Origin: Betaproteobacteria bacterium Ga0074130
GTDB lineage: Bacteria > Pseudomonadota > Gammaproteobacteria > Burkholderiales > Rhodocyclaceae
Assembly (NCBI GenBank): GCA_001464495.1
Contig: LNDZ01000033.1
Span: forward strand, 124,001-188,000
Direction: 5' to 3'
DNA: 64,000 nt
How positions within the stretch are numbered: the stretch's first letter is position 1; each line of letters opens with the position of its first letter. A program made the position numbers and the translations under genes. Below are positions 41,941 to 50,387 of this stretch, piece by piece. The notes under the pieces are model-generated. The model ran no database searches, had not been told where the DNA came from, and saw nothing but the letters and a program-made list of their open reading frames with translations.

Positions 41941-42036
41941 GGGTGTTCCTTGTGGCGTATTGCAGCAAATGACGAGAGTGCGACTATACAAGATGGTGTC
42001 GGGAGAAAATCCGGCGCAGAGGGGCCGACTAAGAAC

Positions 42037-42054
42037 TTGTCATCAAATCGTCAT
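42037..42054 (+). promoter_or_regulatory. Pho box upstream of phoB
   Basis: TTGTCATCAAATCGTCAT: two GTCAT direct repeats 11 bases apart with an A-rich spacer, the arrangement of a PhoB half-site pair, 57 bases before the phoB ATG. It implies positive autoregulation under phosphate limitation. Confidence 0.8.
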
Positions 42055-42110
42055 GGTTTCGCCATAAACTGCCAGCATCACTCAATAACAAATAAATCTG
42101 GGAGCCCCTG

Positions 42111-42800
42111 ATGGCCGCCAATATCCTGCTGGTCGAAGACGAACCAGCGATCCAGACCCTGATCGCCACCAATCTTCAGCGCGCCGGCCATACCGTGCTC
42201 GCCGCGGGGGATGCCGAAAAAGCCCAGCGACTGGTGCATGAAGCCTTGCCGGATCTAATCCTGCTCGACTGGATGTTGCCCGGCATGTCCGGCGTGGATT
42301 TTGCCCGCCGCTTGCGTGCCGACGAGCGCACCCGCGAAGTGCCCATCATCATGCTGACTGCCCGTACCGAAGAGCGCGACAAGGTGTTGGGGCTCGAAAC
42401 CGGAGCGGATGATTACATCACCAAGCCGTTTTCGCCGCGTGAGCTGGTGGCCCGCATCAAGGCCGTGCTGCGCCGTCGTGCACCGCAGGTGACTGAAGAT
42501 ATTGTGGAAATTGGTGGCCTGCGCCTCGACCCGGTCACACACCGGGTTGCCGCGGCCGGCAATCCCATCAATCTTGGCCCGACTGAGTTCCGCCTGCTGC
42601 ATTACCTCATGACCCACCCGGAACGGGTACACTCGCGTACCCAGCTGCTGGATGGTGTGTGGGGTGACCATGTGTTTGTCGAGGAGCGTACCGTGGATGT
42701 GCATGTCCGTCGTCTGCGCAGCGCATTGGAACCCTCGGGCACGGATGCCCTGATTCAAACCGTTCGTGGCGCGGGATACCGCCTTTCCGCCAACCAGTAA
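42111..42800 (+). CDS. phoB: phosphate regulon response regulator PhoB
   Basis: A 229-residue OmpR-family regulator. The receiver domain has phospho-acceptor Asp53 (LLDWMLPGMSG), Thr in MLTART and Lys in YITKPFSPREL. The C-terminal winged helix has LGPTEFRLLHYLMTHPERV and RTVDVHVRRLRSAL. Overall sequence and pairing with phoR identify PhoB. A Pho box lies upstream. phoR begins 18 bases downstream. Confidence 0.95.
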   Translation: MAANILLVEDEPAIQTLIATNLQRAGHTVLAAGDAEKAQRLVHEALPDLILLDWMLPGMSGVDFARRLRADERTREVPIIMLTARTEERDKVLGLETGADDYITKPFSPRELVARIKAVLRRRAPQVTEDIVEIGGLRLDPVTHRVAAAGNPINLGPTEFRLLHYLMTHPERVHSRTQLLDGVWGDHVFVEERTVDVHVRRLRSALEPSGTDALIQTVRGAGYRLSANQ

Positions 42801-42818
42801 AAAGCCGCCCGCCACTTC

Positions 42819-44132
42819 GTGCAACCACCACGTTCGATTCTGCTGCGAGCATTGCTCGTCGCGTCATTCATCGGTTTAGTTGTTGTCCTGCTCGGTACCC
42901 TGTTCAGCTTTACGCTGGGGCTGGGTATCGGCTTGCTTATGCTGTTCGGCATTTGGTTTGCGCACCTACGCCAGTTGTCACGCCTCGTCACTTGGGCGCG
43001 CCAACCCCTAGGTACGCCGGTGCCTGATGGATATGGTCTGTGGGAGGATGTGTTTGCTGCGCTCTACCAGCGCAGCCGCGAACAGCGCGAACAACGTCAG
43101 GCCTTGCAGGAAACCCTGGAGCGTTTTCGCAAAGTCGCACAGACGCTGCCTGACGGGGTGGTGATTCTGACCGAAGACTTGATCATCGAGTGGTTGAACA
43201 CGAATGCCGAGGCGCACATGGGTTTGTCCGCCCAGCGCGACATGGGCTATCCGATTACCAATCTGTTCCGTGACGCTGCCTTTGTGGATTACCTGCAGGC
43301 GCCGCAGTTTGGGACATCGCTGGAGCTGCGCCCGCTGCGCTCCTCGGGGCGTGTGCTCAATCTGCAGTTGGTGCCGTTTGGCGAAGTCCAAATGTTGCTG
43401 CTCACCCGCGATGTGAGCCAGCTCGAAAAGCTCGAAACCATGCGCCGCGATTTTGTTGCCAACGTATCACACGAGCTAAAGACCCCGTTGACAGTAGTGT
43501 CCGGCTTCATCGAAACACTTGCGGATGGTATTGATGACATTCCCAAGGACGATGTGCGCCACTACCTTGATTTGGCGGCCGAACAGGCTCAGCGGATGCA
43601 GCAGCTGATTGAGGATTTGCTGATTCTGTCGTCTATAGAAACCGGCTCGCCGCCACCGCATGAAGAAGAGGTGATGGTCGCCGCCTTGTTGGCCGATGTG
43701 CGTGGTGAGATCACATCCTTGTCCGCTGGCCGTCATCAAATCACGGTCGACAGCAGTGGCCCGGCGTTGCTGCGCGGTAGCGCCAAGGAGTTGCGCAGTG
43801 TGTTTGGCAACCTCGCGGGTAACGCAGTGCGGTATACGCCGGAAGGCGGGAAGATCCATCTTGTATGGGCGCCCTTGCCAGAGGGTGGTGCAGCGTTTTC
43901 CGTACGCGATAGCGGCCTAGGTATTGCACCAGAGCACCTGCCGCGCCTCACCGAGCGCTTTTATCGGGTTGACCGTGGCCGCTCGCGCGACACCGGCGGC
44001 ACCGGGCTTGGCCTTGCCATCGTTAAGCATGTACTGGAGCGCCATCAGGCCGAGCTGGTGATCGAGAGCGAGCTGGGTCACGGTAGCGAGTTCTGCGCCC
44101 GCTTTCCGGCACATCGCGTAAGTGCAAGCTAG
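42819..44132 (+). CDS. phoR: phosphate regulon sensor histidine kinase PhoR
   Basis: A 437-residue kinase: two N-terminal hydrophobic segments (about 9-47), a PAS-type domain (about 100-200), phospho-acceptor His218 in ANVSHELKTPLTV, and the ATPase domain with N box FGNLAGNAVRYTPEGG, DSGLGIAP and GTGLGLAIVKHV. There is almost no periplasmic loop, as in PhoR, which senses through the PstSCAB/PhoU system. The start is GTG at 42819. No pst genes are in the window. Confidence 0.94.
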   Translation: MQPPRSILLRALLVASFIGLVVVLLGTLFSFTLGLGIGLLMLFGIWFAHLRQLSRLVTWARQPLGTPVPDGYGLWEDVFAALYQRSREQREQRQALQETLERFRKVAQTLPDGVVILTEDLIIEWLNTNAEAHMGLSAQRDMGYPITNLFRDAAFVDYLQAPQFGTSLELRPLRSSGRVLNLQLVPFGEVQMLLLTRDVSQLEKLETMRRDFVANVSHELKTPLTVVSGFIETLADGIDDIPKDDVRHYLDLAAEQAQRMQQLIEDLLILSSIETGSPPPHEEEVMVAALLADVRGEITSLSAGRHQITVDSSGPALLRGSAKELRSVFGNLAGNAVRYTPEGGKIHLVWAPLPEGGAAFSVRDSGLGIAPEHLPRLTERFYRVDRGRSRDTGGTGLGLAIVKHVLERHQAELVIESELGHGSEFCARFPAHRVSAS

Positions 44133-44304
44133 TTTACGACGCTGCTTTTTTTAGCCTTTCCCCAGATTGGGGTGGGTAGCATGACGCAGTGCTGCAGGAT
44201 GGTGCGTTACAGCTGGTTGAATGATCACCCTTGAACCGCTCAGGGTGTCTTGACCATGGCACGGCAAGTGCTTGGAGAAGGTTTTCACTTTAGCCCTTAC
44301 CAGC

Positions 44305-46713
44305 ATGACTCAGCTCATTCTCAAGTACGAAGGCCAATATTCCCCAGATGCCATTTGGACACAGTCTGGCGGCATGCATATCGGCGGCAGCCTATGGCGT
44401 TTCACGCTCGAAGCCGAGGATCTGGGCAGTCTACTTGAGCGCATCGTACGGGCAACGGATCCGCAAATTTTGAGCTCCACTCTCGCTTTGCTGCTGGGTG
44501 ACGAGAGTAGTGAATGTCCGCTGACGGCGCTGGAAAGCGCCATGCCCGTGCAGGCCATGTATGCACGCCAGCGCTACTCTTGGTTGCTGGGTGGGCTGGA
44601 GCCGCGCATTGAAATGTACTTGCAGCCCATCGTGGATATGCAGGCGGGCGGTCAGGTGTTTGCCTATGAGGCATTGTGTCGCCTGCGCGAACCGGCCGGT
44701 GCGCTGCTGGCGGGCGGCGAAGCCTTTACGCTGGCGCGCCAGTTGCGCCGTCAGGACGACATGGACTTAGCCTGCCAGCACTTGGCGCTCAAGCGTAAGG
44801 CCAATGAAATTGCCAAGGGCACGCCGCTGTTCATGAATGTGATGCCAACCACGTTGCTGCATGAAAGCTGGACGGAGCAATGCCTGCTGTGGCTGCAGGA
44901 GATGAGCATTGATCCGCGCGATGTGGTGATCGAAGTGGTGGAGAGCGAGCTTGTCGATGCGTCTTTGCTCGCTGAGCGTTGCGAAGTACTGCGCGCCGCT
45001 GGTTTGCGTATTGCGCTGGATGATATGGGCGCTGGCTTCAATGGCCTCACCACGCTGGCCATGGTGCGCGCCGAATTTATCAAGATTGATCGCACACTGG
45101 TCCACGAGGCACAGGGCAGCCGTGTGCGCGCGGTGTTGCTCGAAGCGATTGTGTCGATGGCGGAGCGCCTTGGTGCCACCGTGATTGCAGAAGGTCTGGA
45201 GCGCGCGGAAGACGTAGGCTTTTGCCAGAGCATGGGCATCCGCCTTGGACAAGGCTATTTCTTCTCGCCACCCAAGGCCGACCTGCAAGCGCACCCCATC
45301 GATCTGCCTGCGTTGGATGAAGCCTGGCGTGCCCGCCCGCAAGATCGCTTCCGCCTAACCGACGTGGTTGAACCCGGTAATACCGTCGAGCTGCACGCCG
45401 ATATCAACTCGGTGCGTGAGCTGTTTCATCAGAATCCATCCTTGCCATGGATCGTGGTGCTGGATCAGGAGCAGCCGGTCGGGATGCTGTCACGCGGCCG
45501 TGTGTTGTCACGTGCTACGCAGCAGATTGGCAAGGCCTGCGAACCGATCCGCCGCGTGCTACCGAACAACACCACCTTGTCTTCACTCGCCCGCTCGCTC
45601 TATGTGAGTCGTGAAGGGCTTGAGCCGTGGGTGGTGGTGGGCCCGGATGGAACTTATCTCGGTACTGTGCAGCCGATGAGTCTGATCGCGCAGATCCTGA
45701 CGCACCGTGAACATGGCGCCAACCTGCATCCGCTCTCGCAATTACAAACAGGCCCGAGCCTGCGTCAGACCATCGAATCGCGCTTGAGTGCGCAGCGCAA
45801 GATGGGCCTGACCTACATCGATCTGGATCACTTCAAATCATTTAATGATCGCTACGGCTTCATCCGTGGTGATGCCATGATCCGCACGCTGGCCGAAATC
45901 CTACGTCGTCTATTTGTCGGCAAACCGAACCAAGTGCTTGGGCATATCGGCGGCGATGACTTCATCCTGGTCATGGAAGACCCAGAGGGCGACAACAGCA
46001 CACTGCTACGCTTGCTTGAAACCGCCATCGTGCAGTTCCACGCACTTGCCTCGCACCTGTACGACCCAGAAGATCTTGATCGTGGTTTCTTCACCACCGA
46101 AGACGGTAAGCAACACCCGATTGCCGGCGTGTCCGTCGCAGTTGTGAATGGCAGTACTGGCGAGTTGCCGAACAGTATTGCCGCGGCCGAGCGTGCAGCG
46201 TATCTGAAGAAAGTTGGCAAGGCCGAGTGGGGCAGTGTCATCGTGGTGGAAGATACACCGCATCAAGTGCACCCGATCCGCACGTTTGGCGACCTAGAGC
46301 TGTGGCGTGACAATGCCTTCGCCGCGCTCGACAGCCTCATGAATCATCCACGCGGTCGTGATCCTCACAGCCTCGATGCCGCCTTCAAGGCTTTCCCTTT
46401 CTTCGAGATGGTGTTTGAGTTGGATGCGCGCGGGGTGCAGCGTTTCCCGAACTGGATCAATCCGTCCATGTACGGCCGCATGCGCGCGGGTGGGGCTGGG
46501 ATTGATCGCAGCAGTCAAGACTACTTCTCACGCGTTGCGCAGACGGGTCAGCAGTTTGTTTCGACGATTTATCTGTCGACCGCTTCCGAAGATTTTTGCC
46601 TAACGCTGGCGCAGCCTTTGTTTTCGGGCTTGGGCGAGTTCTCAGGAGTGCTGGTGGCTGACCTTAATTTGACCTCAATGGCGGCACTGCTGGATCGTCA
46701 AGGCAGCGAGTGA
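44305..46713 (+). CDS. EAL-CBS-GGDEF-Cache cyclic-di-GMP signalling protein
   Basis: A cytoplasmic protein of about 802 residues (from ATG 44305; a TTG at 44272 would add 11). The EAL phosphodiesterase domain (about 85-330) has intact residues: YEALCR, FMNVMP, IEVVESE, LDDMGAG, KIDRTLV, AEGLE. A CBS pair covers about 350-470. The GGDEF domain (about 485-660) has the signature GGDDF (549-553) and no RxxD inhibitory site. A Cache/PDC-like segment ends the protein (FFEMVFELDARGVQRFPNWI, QPLFSGLGEFSGVLVADLNL). Likely a c-di-GMP phosphodiesterase; cyclase activity is doubtful. Confidence 0.88.
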   Translation: MTQLILKYEGQYSPDAIWTQSGGMHIGGSLWRFTLEAEDLGSLLERIVRATDPQILSSTLALLLGDESSECPLTALESAMPVQAMYARQRYSWLLGGLEPRIEMYLQPIVDMQAGGQVFAYEALCRLREPAGALLAGGEAFTLARQLRRQDDMDLACQHLALKRKANEIAKGTPLFMNVMPTTLLHESWTEQCLLWLQEMSIDPRDVVIEVVESELVDASLLAERCEVLRAAGLRIALDDMGAGFNGLTTLAMVRAEFIKIDRTLVHEAQGSRVRAVLLEAIVSMAERLGATVIAEGLERAEDVGFCQSMGIRLGQGYFFSPPKADLQAHPIDLPALDEAWRARPQDRFRLTDVVEPGNTVELHADINSVRELFHQNPSLPWIVVLDQEQPVGMLSRGRVLSRATQQIGKACEPIRRVLPNNTTLSSLARSLYVSREGLEPWVVVGPDGTYLGTVQPMSLIAQILTHREHGANLHPLSQLQTGPSLRQTIESRLSAQRKMGLTYIDLDHFKSFNDRYGFIRGDAMIRTLAEILRRLFVGKPNQVLGHIGGDDFILVMEDPEGDNSTLLRLLETAIVQFHALASHLYDPEDLDRGFFTTEDGKQHPIAGVSVAVVNGSTGELPNSIAAAERAAYLKKVGKAEWGSVIVVEDTPHQVHPIRTFGDLELWRDNAFAALDSLMNHPRGRDPHSLDAAFKAFPFFEMVFELDARGVQRFPNWINPSMYGRMRAGGAGIDRSSQDYFSRVAQTGQQFVSTIYLSTASEDFCLTLAQPLFSGLGEFSGVLVADLNLTSMAALLDRQGSE

Positions 46714-46721
46714 ACCGCCTC

Positions 46722-46753
46722 CTCACGGCATGCCGAGTTCGGCGTGTCGTGAG
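46722..46753. other. hairpin between convergent genes
   Basis: A 15-base imperfect stem (CTCACGGCATGCCGA with TCGGCGTGTCGTGAG, two G-U pairs) in the 66-base gap between the convergent EAL and PilZ-like genes. It has no T tract; a weak terminator or 3'-end protector is possible. Confidence 0.5.
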
Positions 46754-46779
46754 AAGTGTTACGGCATACGTATAGCGGT

Positions 46780-48384
46780 TTAAGGCGCGTCACTGAAAGT
46801 CACGCGGTCAAAATCACGGCCGCGCTCAATGGGCTGCCCAAGACGCACGTTACGCACTTTGCCATCATGCAGTTCAATGATGCGGCCCGGCTCGAACCAG
46901 CTTGATGGCAAGATCAGGCTTGAGCTTTCCTTGAGCGCAGCAATGGCCGGCAAGAGCAGCGCGCGGTCGTAATGCATACCCTTCGAATGAGCGGCTGTGC
47001 CACCTACGGCAAGCGCTTCGGCTTGCCCCGGAATGAGCTGAATGCCCATTTCTACTTCGCCATCCATGTGTGTCACCGCCCAACGCACGCAGCCCAGCAA
47101 GGGTGCGCGAACGCCAGCGACTTGTAAGGTCAGTAGCACACCTACCGCAATGCGCACCTTGCCGCTCTTGCGCAGCAAACGCATACCATTCGCGCTTTCA
47201 TCAAGAATTTGCCAGTCCTCGGCGTCCTTGTTGATCGCTTCTTCCTGGAGCTTTGCAGCCTCAACTGGACGGCCCAAGGTCGCCATGTGTTCGCGCTCGC
47301 GGCGCAGCTTGGCCATGTCGGCTACACCCGGGAGTTGGAAATCACGTCCATCGAGAAAGAGGCGGTGCGCATTCTCTAGCCCGCAGCTGATAGTGGCGTG
47401 GCTGGCACCCGTGTGGCGCTCATGTTTGCGCGGGGTGATGTCTTTGCACCAGCGTTGATAAATCCGGGTTAGCAATTGTTCGGTGGCTGGCTGCGTACAG
47501 TCATCCCCAAGCTGCAAGCTTGCCGGCGTGGCGCCTTTGGAGAGCCCAAGCATGCGTTTCTTGAGACTACGACGCAGGCCACCGGTATCCAGCACTCGTA
47601 CCTTGCCCTGATACAGCGCTGTGTGAGTGGCGGGCGAGGTCTGGTCTAGTTGCACGTAGAACGGCGCTGCACCGGGGCTTTCTTGTGCATAGTCATGCAG
47701 GCTGATTTTGCTGCTCCAACGTCGTGCCCAACGCACGACCCAGGTCATCTGCTTCTGCCCAAGCTCATAGGGGCTGGCGCTATGCAACAGAAAGGCTTCT
47801 GCATAGGTCGCCACAATTGTCACCGGCATGTCCGGGTTGCGCAGCCGGTCTTTGACGGCCTCGCTGAGCACGCCAAGCTGCTCGGCCACATCAACGCATT
47901 TGTGCAGGTGCTGCCAGTGATCGGCGGGCGGTGTGCTGCTGCTGCGATAAATGTCAGTCTGCATATCGACCAAGGTCGACAGAATGCGTTCAATGACCTG
48001 CGCAGCCTTCGACTGGATGGCGATTTCGCCGGTCAGCAGTGATTCAAGGCAGCGTACATAACCATCGGCAAATGCCCGCCAAGTAGCTTGTGACGAATCA
48101 AACGCGGCTTGTTCTGGCAAGGCCAGCGGAATGGGCCGCCGGGCAAAGCGTGCTTGGCATTCTTCCTGGGTGCGGTAGAGCTGCTCGCGCAGGGTTTCTA
48201 GAATGGCGAACCGCTCGCTGCCCGATACCGTGTGGCGGTTGAGCAGCCCCAGCTGGCGTTGCAGCAGCGATTGCATCTGCACGGTGCTGGCCAGCGGCTG
48301 GGCCGCCAGCCAAGTGCGGCACTCGTCTGCGGTTACAAAGGCAGGGGCGACGTTGGGCAGCGACGAGGTAGCGGGTGAGCTCAT
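46780..48384 (-). CDS. PilZ-like domain protein, possible cyclic-di-GMP effector
   Basis: A 534-residue protein with no signal peptide or membrane segment. The N-terminal 200 residues are helical (CRTWLAAQPLASTVQMQSLL, LLNRHTVSGSERFAILETLR), resembling a betaproteobacterial family annotated as cyclic-di-GMP-binding or chaperone-like. The C-terminal part (about 390-520) contains DESANGMRL, a D-x-S-x-x-G PilZ signature, followed by beta strands. A canonical RxxxR is not obvious (a LRRERE run lies about 40 residues upstream), so ligand binding is uncertain. It is convergent with the EAL gene. Confidence 0.6.
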   Translation of the reverse strand: MSSPATSSLPNVAPAFVTADECRTWLAAQPLASTVQMQSLLQRQLGLLNRHTVSGSERFAILETLREQLYRTQEECQARFARRPIPLALPEQAAFDSSQATWRAFADGYVRCLESLLTGEIAIQSKAAQVIERILSTLVDMQTDIYRSSSTPPADHWQHLHKCVDVAEQLGVLSEAVKDRLRNPDMPVTIVATYAEAFLLHSASPYELGQKQMTWVVRWARRWSSKISLHDYAQESPGAAPFYVQLDQTSPATHTALYQGKVRVLDTGGLRRSLKKRMLGLSKGATPASLQLGDDCTQPATEQLLTRIYQRWCKDITPRKHERHTGASHATISCGLENAHRLFLDGRDFQLPGVADMAKLRREREHMATLGRPVEAAKLQEEAINKDAEDWQILDESANGMRLLRKSGKVRIAVGVLLTLQVAGVRAPLLGCVRWAVTHMDGEVEMGIQLIPGQAEALAVGGTAAHSKGMHYDRALLLPAIAALKESSSLILPSSWFEPGRIIELHDGKVRNVRLGQPIERGRDFDRVTFSDAP

Positions 48385-48426
48385 GGACGTGGCCTTATGT
48401 AGATCGGTGCGAGATCAGGGTAGAGA

Positions 48427-48855
48427 TCAGTGTGAGGGGGCCTGCAGAGCGGCGATCAGCGCGGCAATGAGGCGGGTTTTGTCAGGGGCCTGGCGGCTTG
48501 GGCTGTCGCGCAGTGCCGCTGCCCAAATGGGGCGCGGGTAGCGGCTGTCGTCTTGCCAGCGGGGAATGACATGCCAGTGCAGATGGGGAACGACATTGCC
48601 CAAGCTGGCGAGGTTGATCTTGTCTGGGCTTACTGTGGCGCGCACAGCGCTTTCGGTGGCCAGCACCACACGCATCAGGTGGCTGGATTGCGCGGCATTG
48701 AGGTCGCTCATTTCCGCCACATGGCCGGTCCAAATGACGCGGCAGAAGCCCGGATAGAGGGCGGCTTCTTCACCTTCAACCAGGACGACTCTGCAGTCCG
48801 CATCGGACCACAGCAGCTCGCCACCGGAGGTTGTACACAATTCGCAGGAATGCAT
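48427..48855 (-). CDS. HIT family nucleotide hydrolase/transferase
   Basis: A 142-residue protein with the histidine triad PHLHWHVIP (around residues 90-98). An N-terminal CELC pair recalls the zinc knuckle of some HIT proteins, and EEAALYPGFCRVI is the substrate-strand region. Such enzymes hydrolyse dinucleoside polyphosphates or nucleoside phosphoramidates; the substrate is not predictable. It precedes the PilZ-like gene by about 42 bases on the same strand and diverges from the secreted-protein gene. Confidence 0.9.
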   Translation of the reverse strand: MHSCELCTTSGGELLWSDADCRVVLVEGEEAALYPGFCRVIWTGHVAEMSDLNAAQSSHLMRVVLATESAVRATVSPDKINLASLGNVVPHLHWHVIPRWQDDSRYPRPIWAAALRDSPSRQAPDKTRLIAALIAALQAPSH

Positions 48856-49097
48856 GGAGGGCCGAGAGTGTTAAGTTTGCTTGTGAAGCATCAAGGATTA
48901 TAGTGATTTATCGGAAACGTGGGGCGTCCACGCTGCCCGCCGCACAGGATATGCGGAATGCCCATCAAATGGACACAAATGGACGTCTTGGCGCCGTAAA
49001 TAGCGCATTAAATGGTGCCTCAATCACTGTCTCTGCAATAGATACGCTAAGATCGCGACAGATTCTGCGCCCCCCTCATTTTTTGCTGGAGCTCGCC

Positions 49098-50300
49098 ATG
49101 AAGCCTGTTTACCACTCCCGTGTCGCCGCCTTTGGCCTGCTGTGTTTTACCACACCCCTCTTGGGGTTTGCGCAAACCAAGGCGCCGATCGCTAGCTATT
49201 GGATGAGTGCAGAAACGAGTTCGGGCATGCCCATGGGTGGCGGCGCACCGAGCATGACGGACATGGCCAGCATGATGATGGGCGGCGGCATGAGCAGCTC
49301 CAGCAAGCGCTTGTTGCTGCAACTGGGTTCGCAACAGAGCGCCAGTGGAGAACCTGCAGCAGATCATCTGGTGCCCCCCGCTATGAATATGGGCAGCAGC
49401 CTGCCGCTGCGTACGCCCCAAAAAACTCAGGCCCCACGCCGCGATGAAGATGAACGCCGCGAGGATTATGAAAAACCCAAGGGCCGCCTGCTGTTGTTCT
49501 GGGGCTGTGGCGCTCAGGCGGGCGCAGGTCAGCCGTATGTGATTGATTTCGCCAAGATGGCCAGTGGTCAGCAATGGCCGGCGGGATTGTTCACACGCCG
49601 CGTCAGCGGACAGATCGGCCCATCGGTGGGTCGTTCACGCACCTATGGCGATTGGCCGAATGAAAAGGACAGCACGCGCGTGCCCAACAATTCCTCCTTG
49701 CGCGGTGAGCACCAAGTTAAGGGCAACTACTCGCCCGACATCCGTTTTAACCTCGACACTCTCGATTATCTGGCCCCGCTCGAAATCAGCATGAGCAAGC
49801 AGGGCACAGCCATGAATGTGCGCTGGAAGAGCATTAGCAATGCCACTGGCTACTTCGCCAATGTTATGGGCGGTAGCGATAACGGCAACGATATGGTGTG
49901 GTGGGTGTCCGCCAACAGCAAGGAGTTTGGCGAAGCGCTGTTTGGCTACATCGCTCCACCCGAGGTTGCTCGCCTGATCAAGGACAAGGTGGTGTTGCCC
50001 TCATCCACCACCGAATGCACGGTGCCTAAGGAAGTCATGGCCGCTGCGCCCAACGCTATGCTGCGCATGATTGCCTACGGTGAAGAGGCCCACTTCGCAC
50101 ACCCGCCGCGCCCGAAAGACCCCAAGGCCTCATGGAATCCGGAATGGGTTGCCAAGGTCCGCGTCAAATCGACTGCTGCACAACCCATTATGGAAAGTGA
50201 CAGCAACCGCAGCACTTCAGGTAATCGTTCATCCGGGGATAGCAGCATGGATGCCGGTAGTGCGGTCGGGAATGTGATTAAGGGTTTGTTCGGTTTTTGA
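49098..50300 (+). CDS. secreted protein with Met/Gly-rich segment, function unknown
   Basis: A 400-residue protein. A signal peptide (VAAFGLLCFTTPLLGFAQ) probably cleaves near residue 25. Residues about 34-68 are Met/Gly/Ser-rich (GMPMGGGAPSMTDMASMMMG), with nine methionines in roughly 35 residues. The body contains PPAMNMGSSLPL, RLLLFWGCGAQAGAGQPYVI, TYGDWPNEKDSTRVP and WKSISNATGYFANVMGG, and looks like a conserved proteobacterial family of unknown role. ATG at 49098 has a GGAG-like site about 8 bases upstream; the longer frame from 48831 has no coding character. It stands alone. Confidence 0.8.
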   Translation: MKPVYHSRVAAFGLLCFTTPLLGFAQTKAPIASYWMSAETSSGMPMGGGAPSMTDMASMMMGGGMSSSSKRLLLQLGSQQSASGEPAADHLVPPAMNMGSSLPLRTPQKTQAPRRDEDERREDYEKPKGRLLLFWGCGAQAGAGQPYVIDFAKMASGQQWPAGLFTRRVSGQIGPSVGRSRTYGDWPNEKDSTRVPNNSSLRGEHQVKGNYSPDIRFNLDTLDYLAPLEISMSKQGTAMNVRWKSISNATGYFANVMGGSDNGNDMVWWVSANSKEFGEALFGYIAPPEVARLIKDKVVLPSSTTECTVPKEVMAAAPNAMLRMIAYGEEAHFAHPPRPKDPKASWNPEWVAKVRVKSTAAQPIMESDSNRSTSGNRSSGDSSMDAGSAVGNVIKGLFGF

Positions 50301-50355
50301 CGTCGCACTACTGGCTCGGCCTAAAACCCAAACATATTCACACGGAGTCTGATGC

Positions 50356-50387
50356 GGAAAAAGTAAGCGCTAGGCTTTTTCGCCTAG
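50356..50387 (-). terminator. probable terminator of the REC-REC-GGDEF gene
   Basis: On the minus strand CTAGGC / GCCTAG (50370-50387, 6-base stem, 6-base loop) is followed by CGCTTACTTTTTCC. The stem includes the gene's TAG stop. A short stem and an interrupted T tract make this moderate. Confidence 0.5.
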
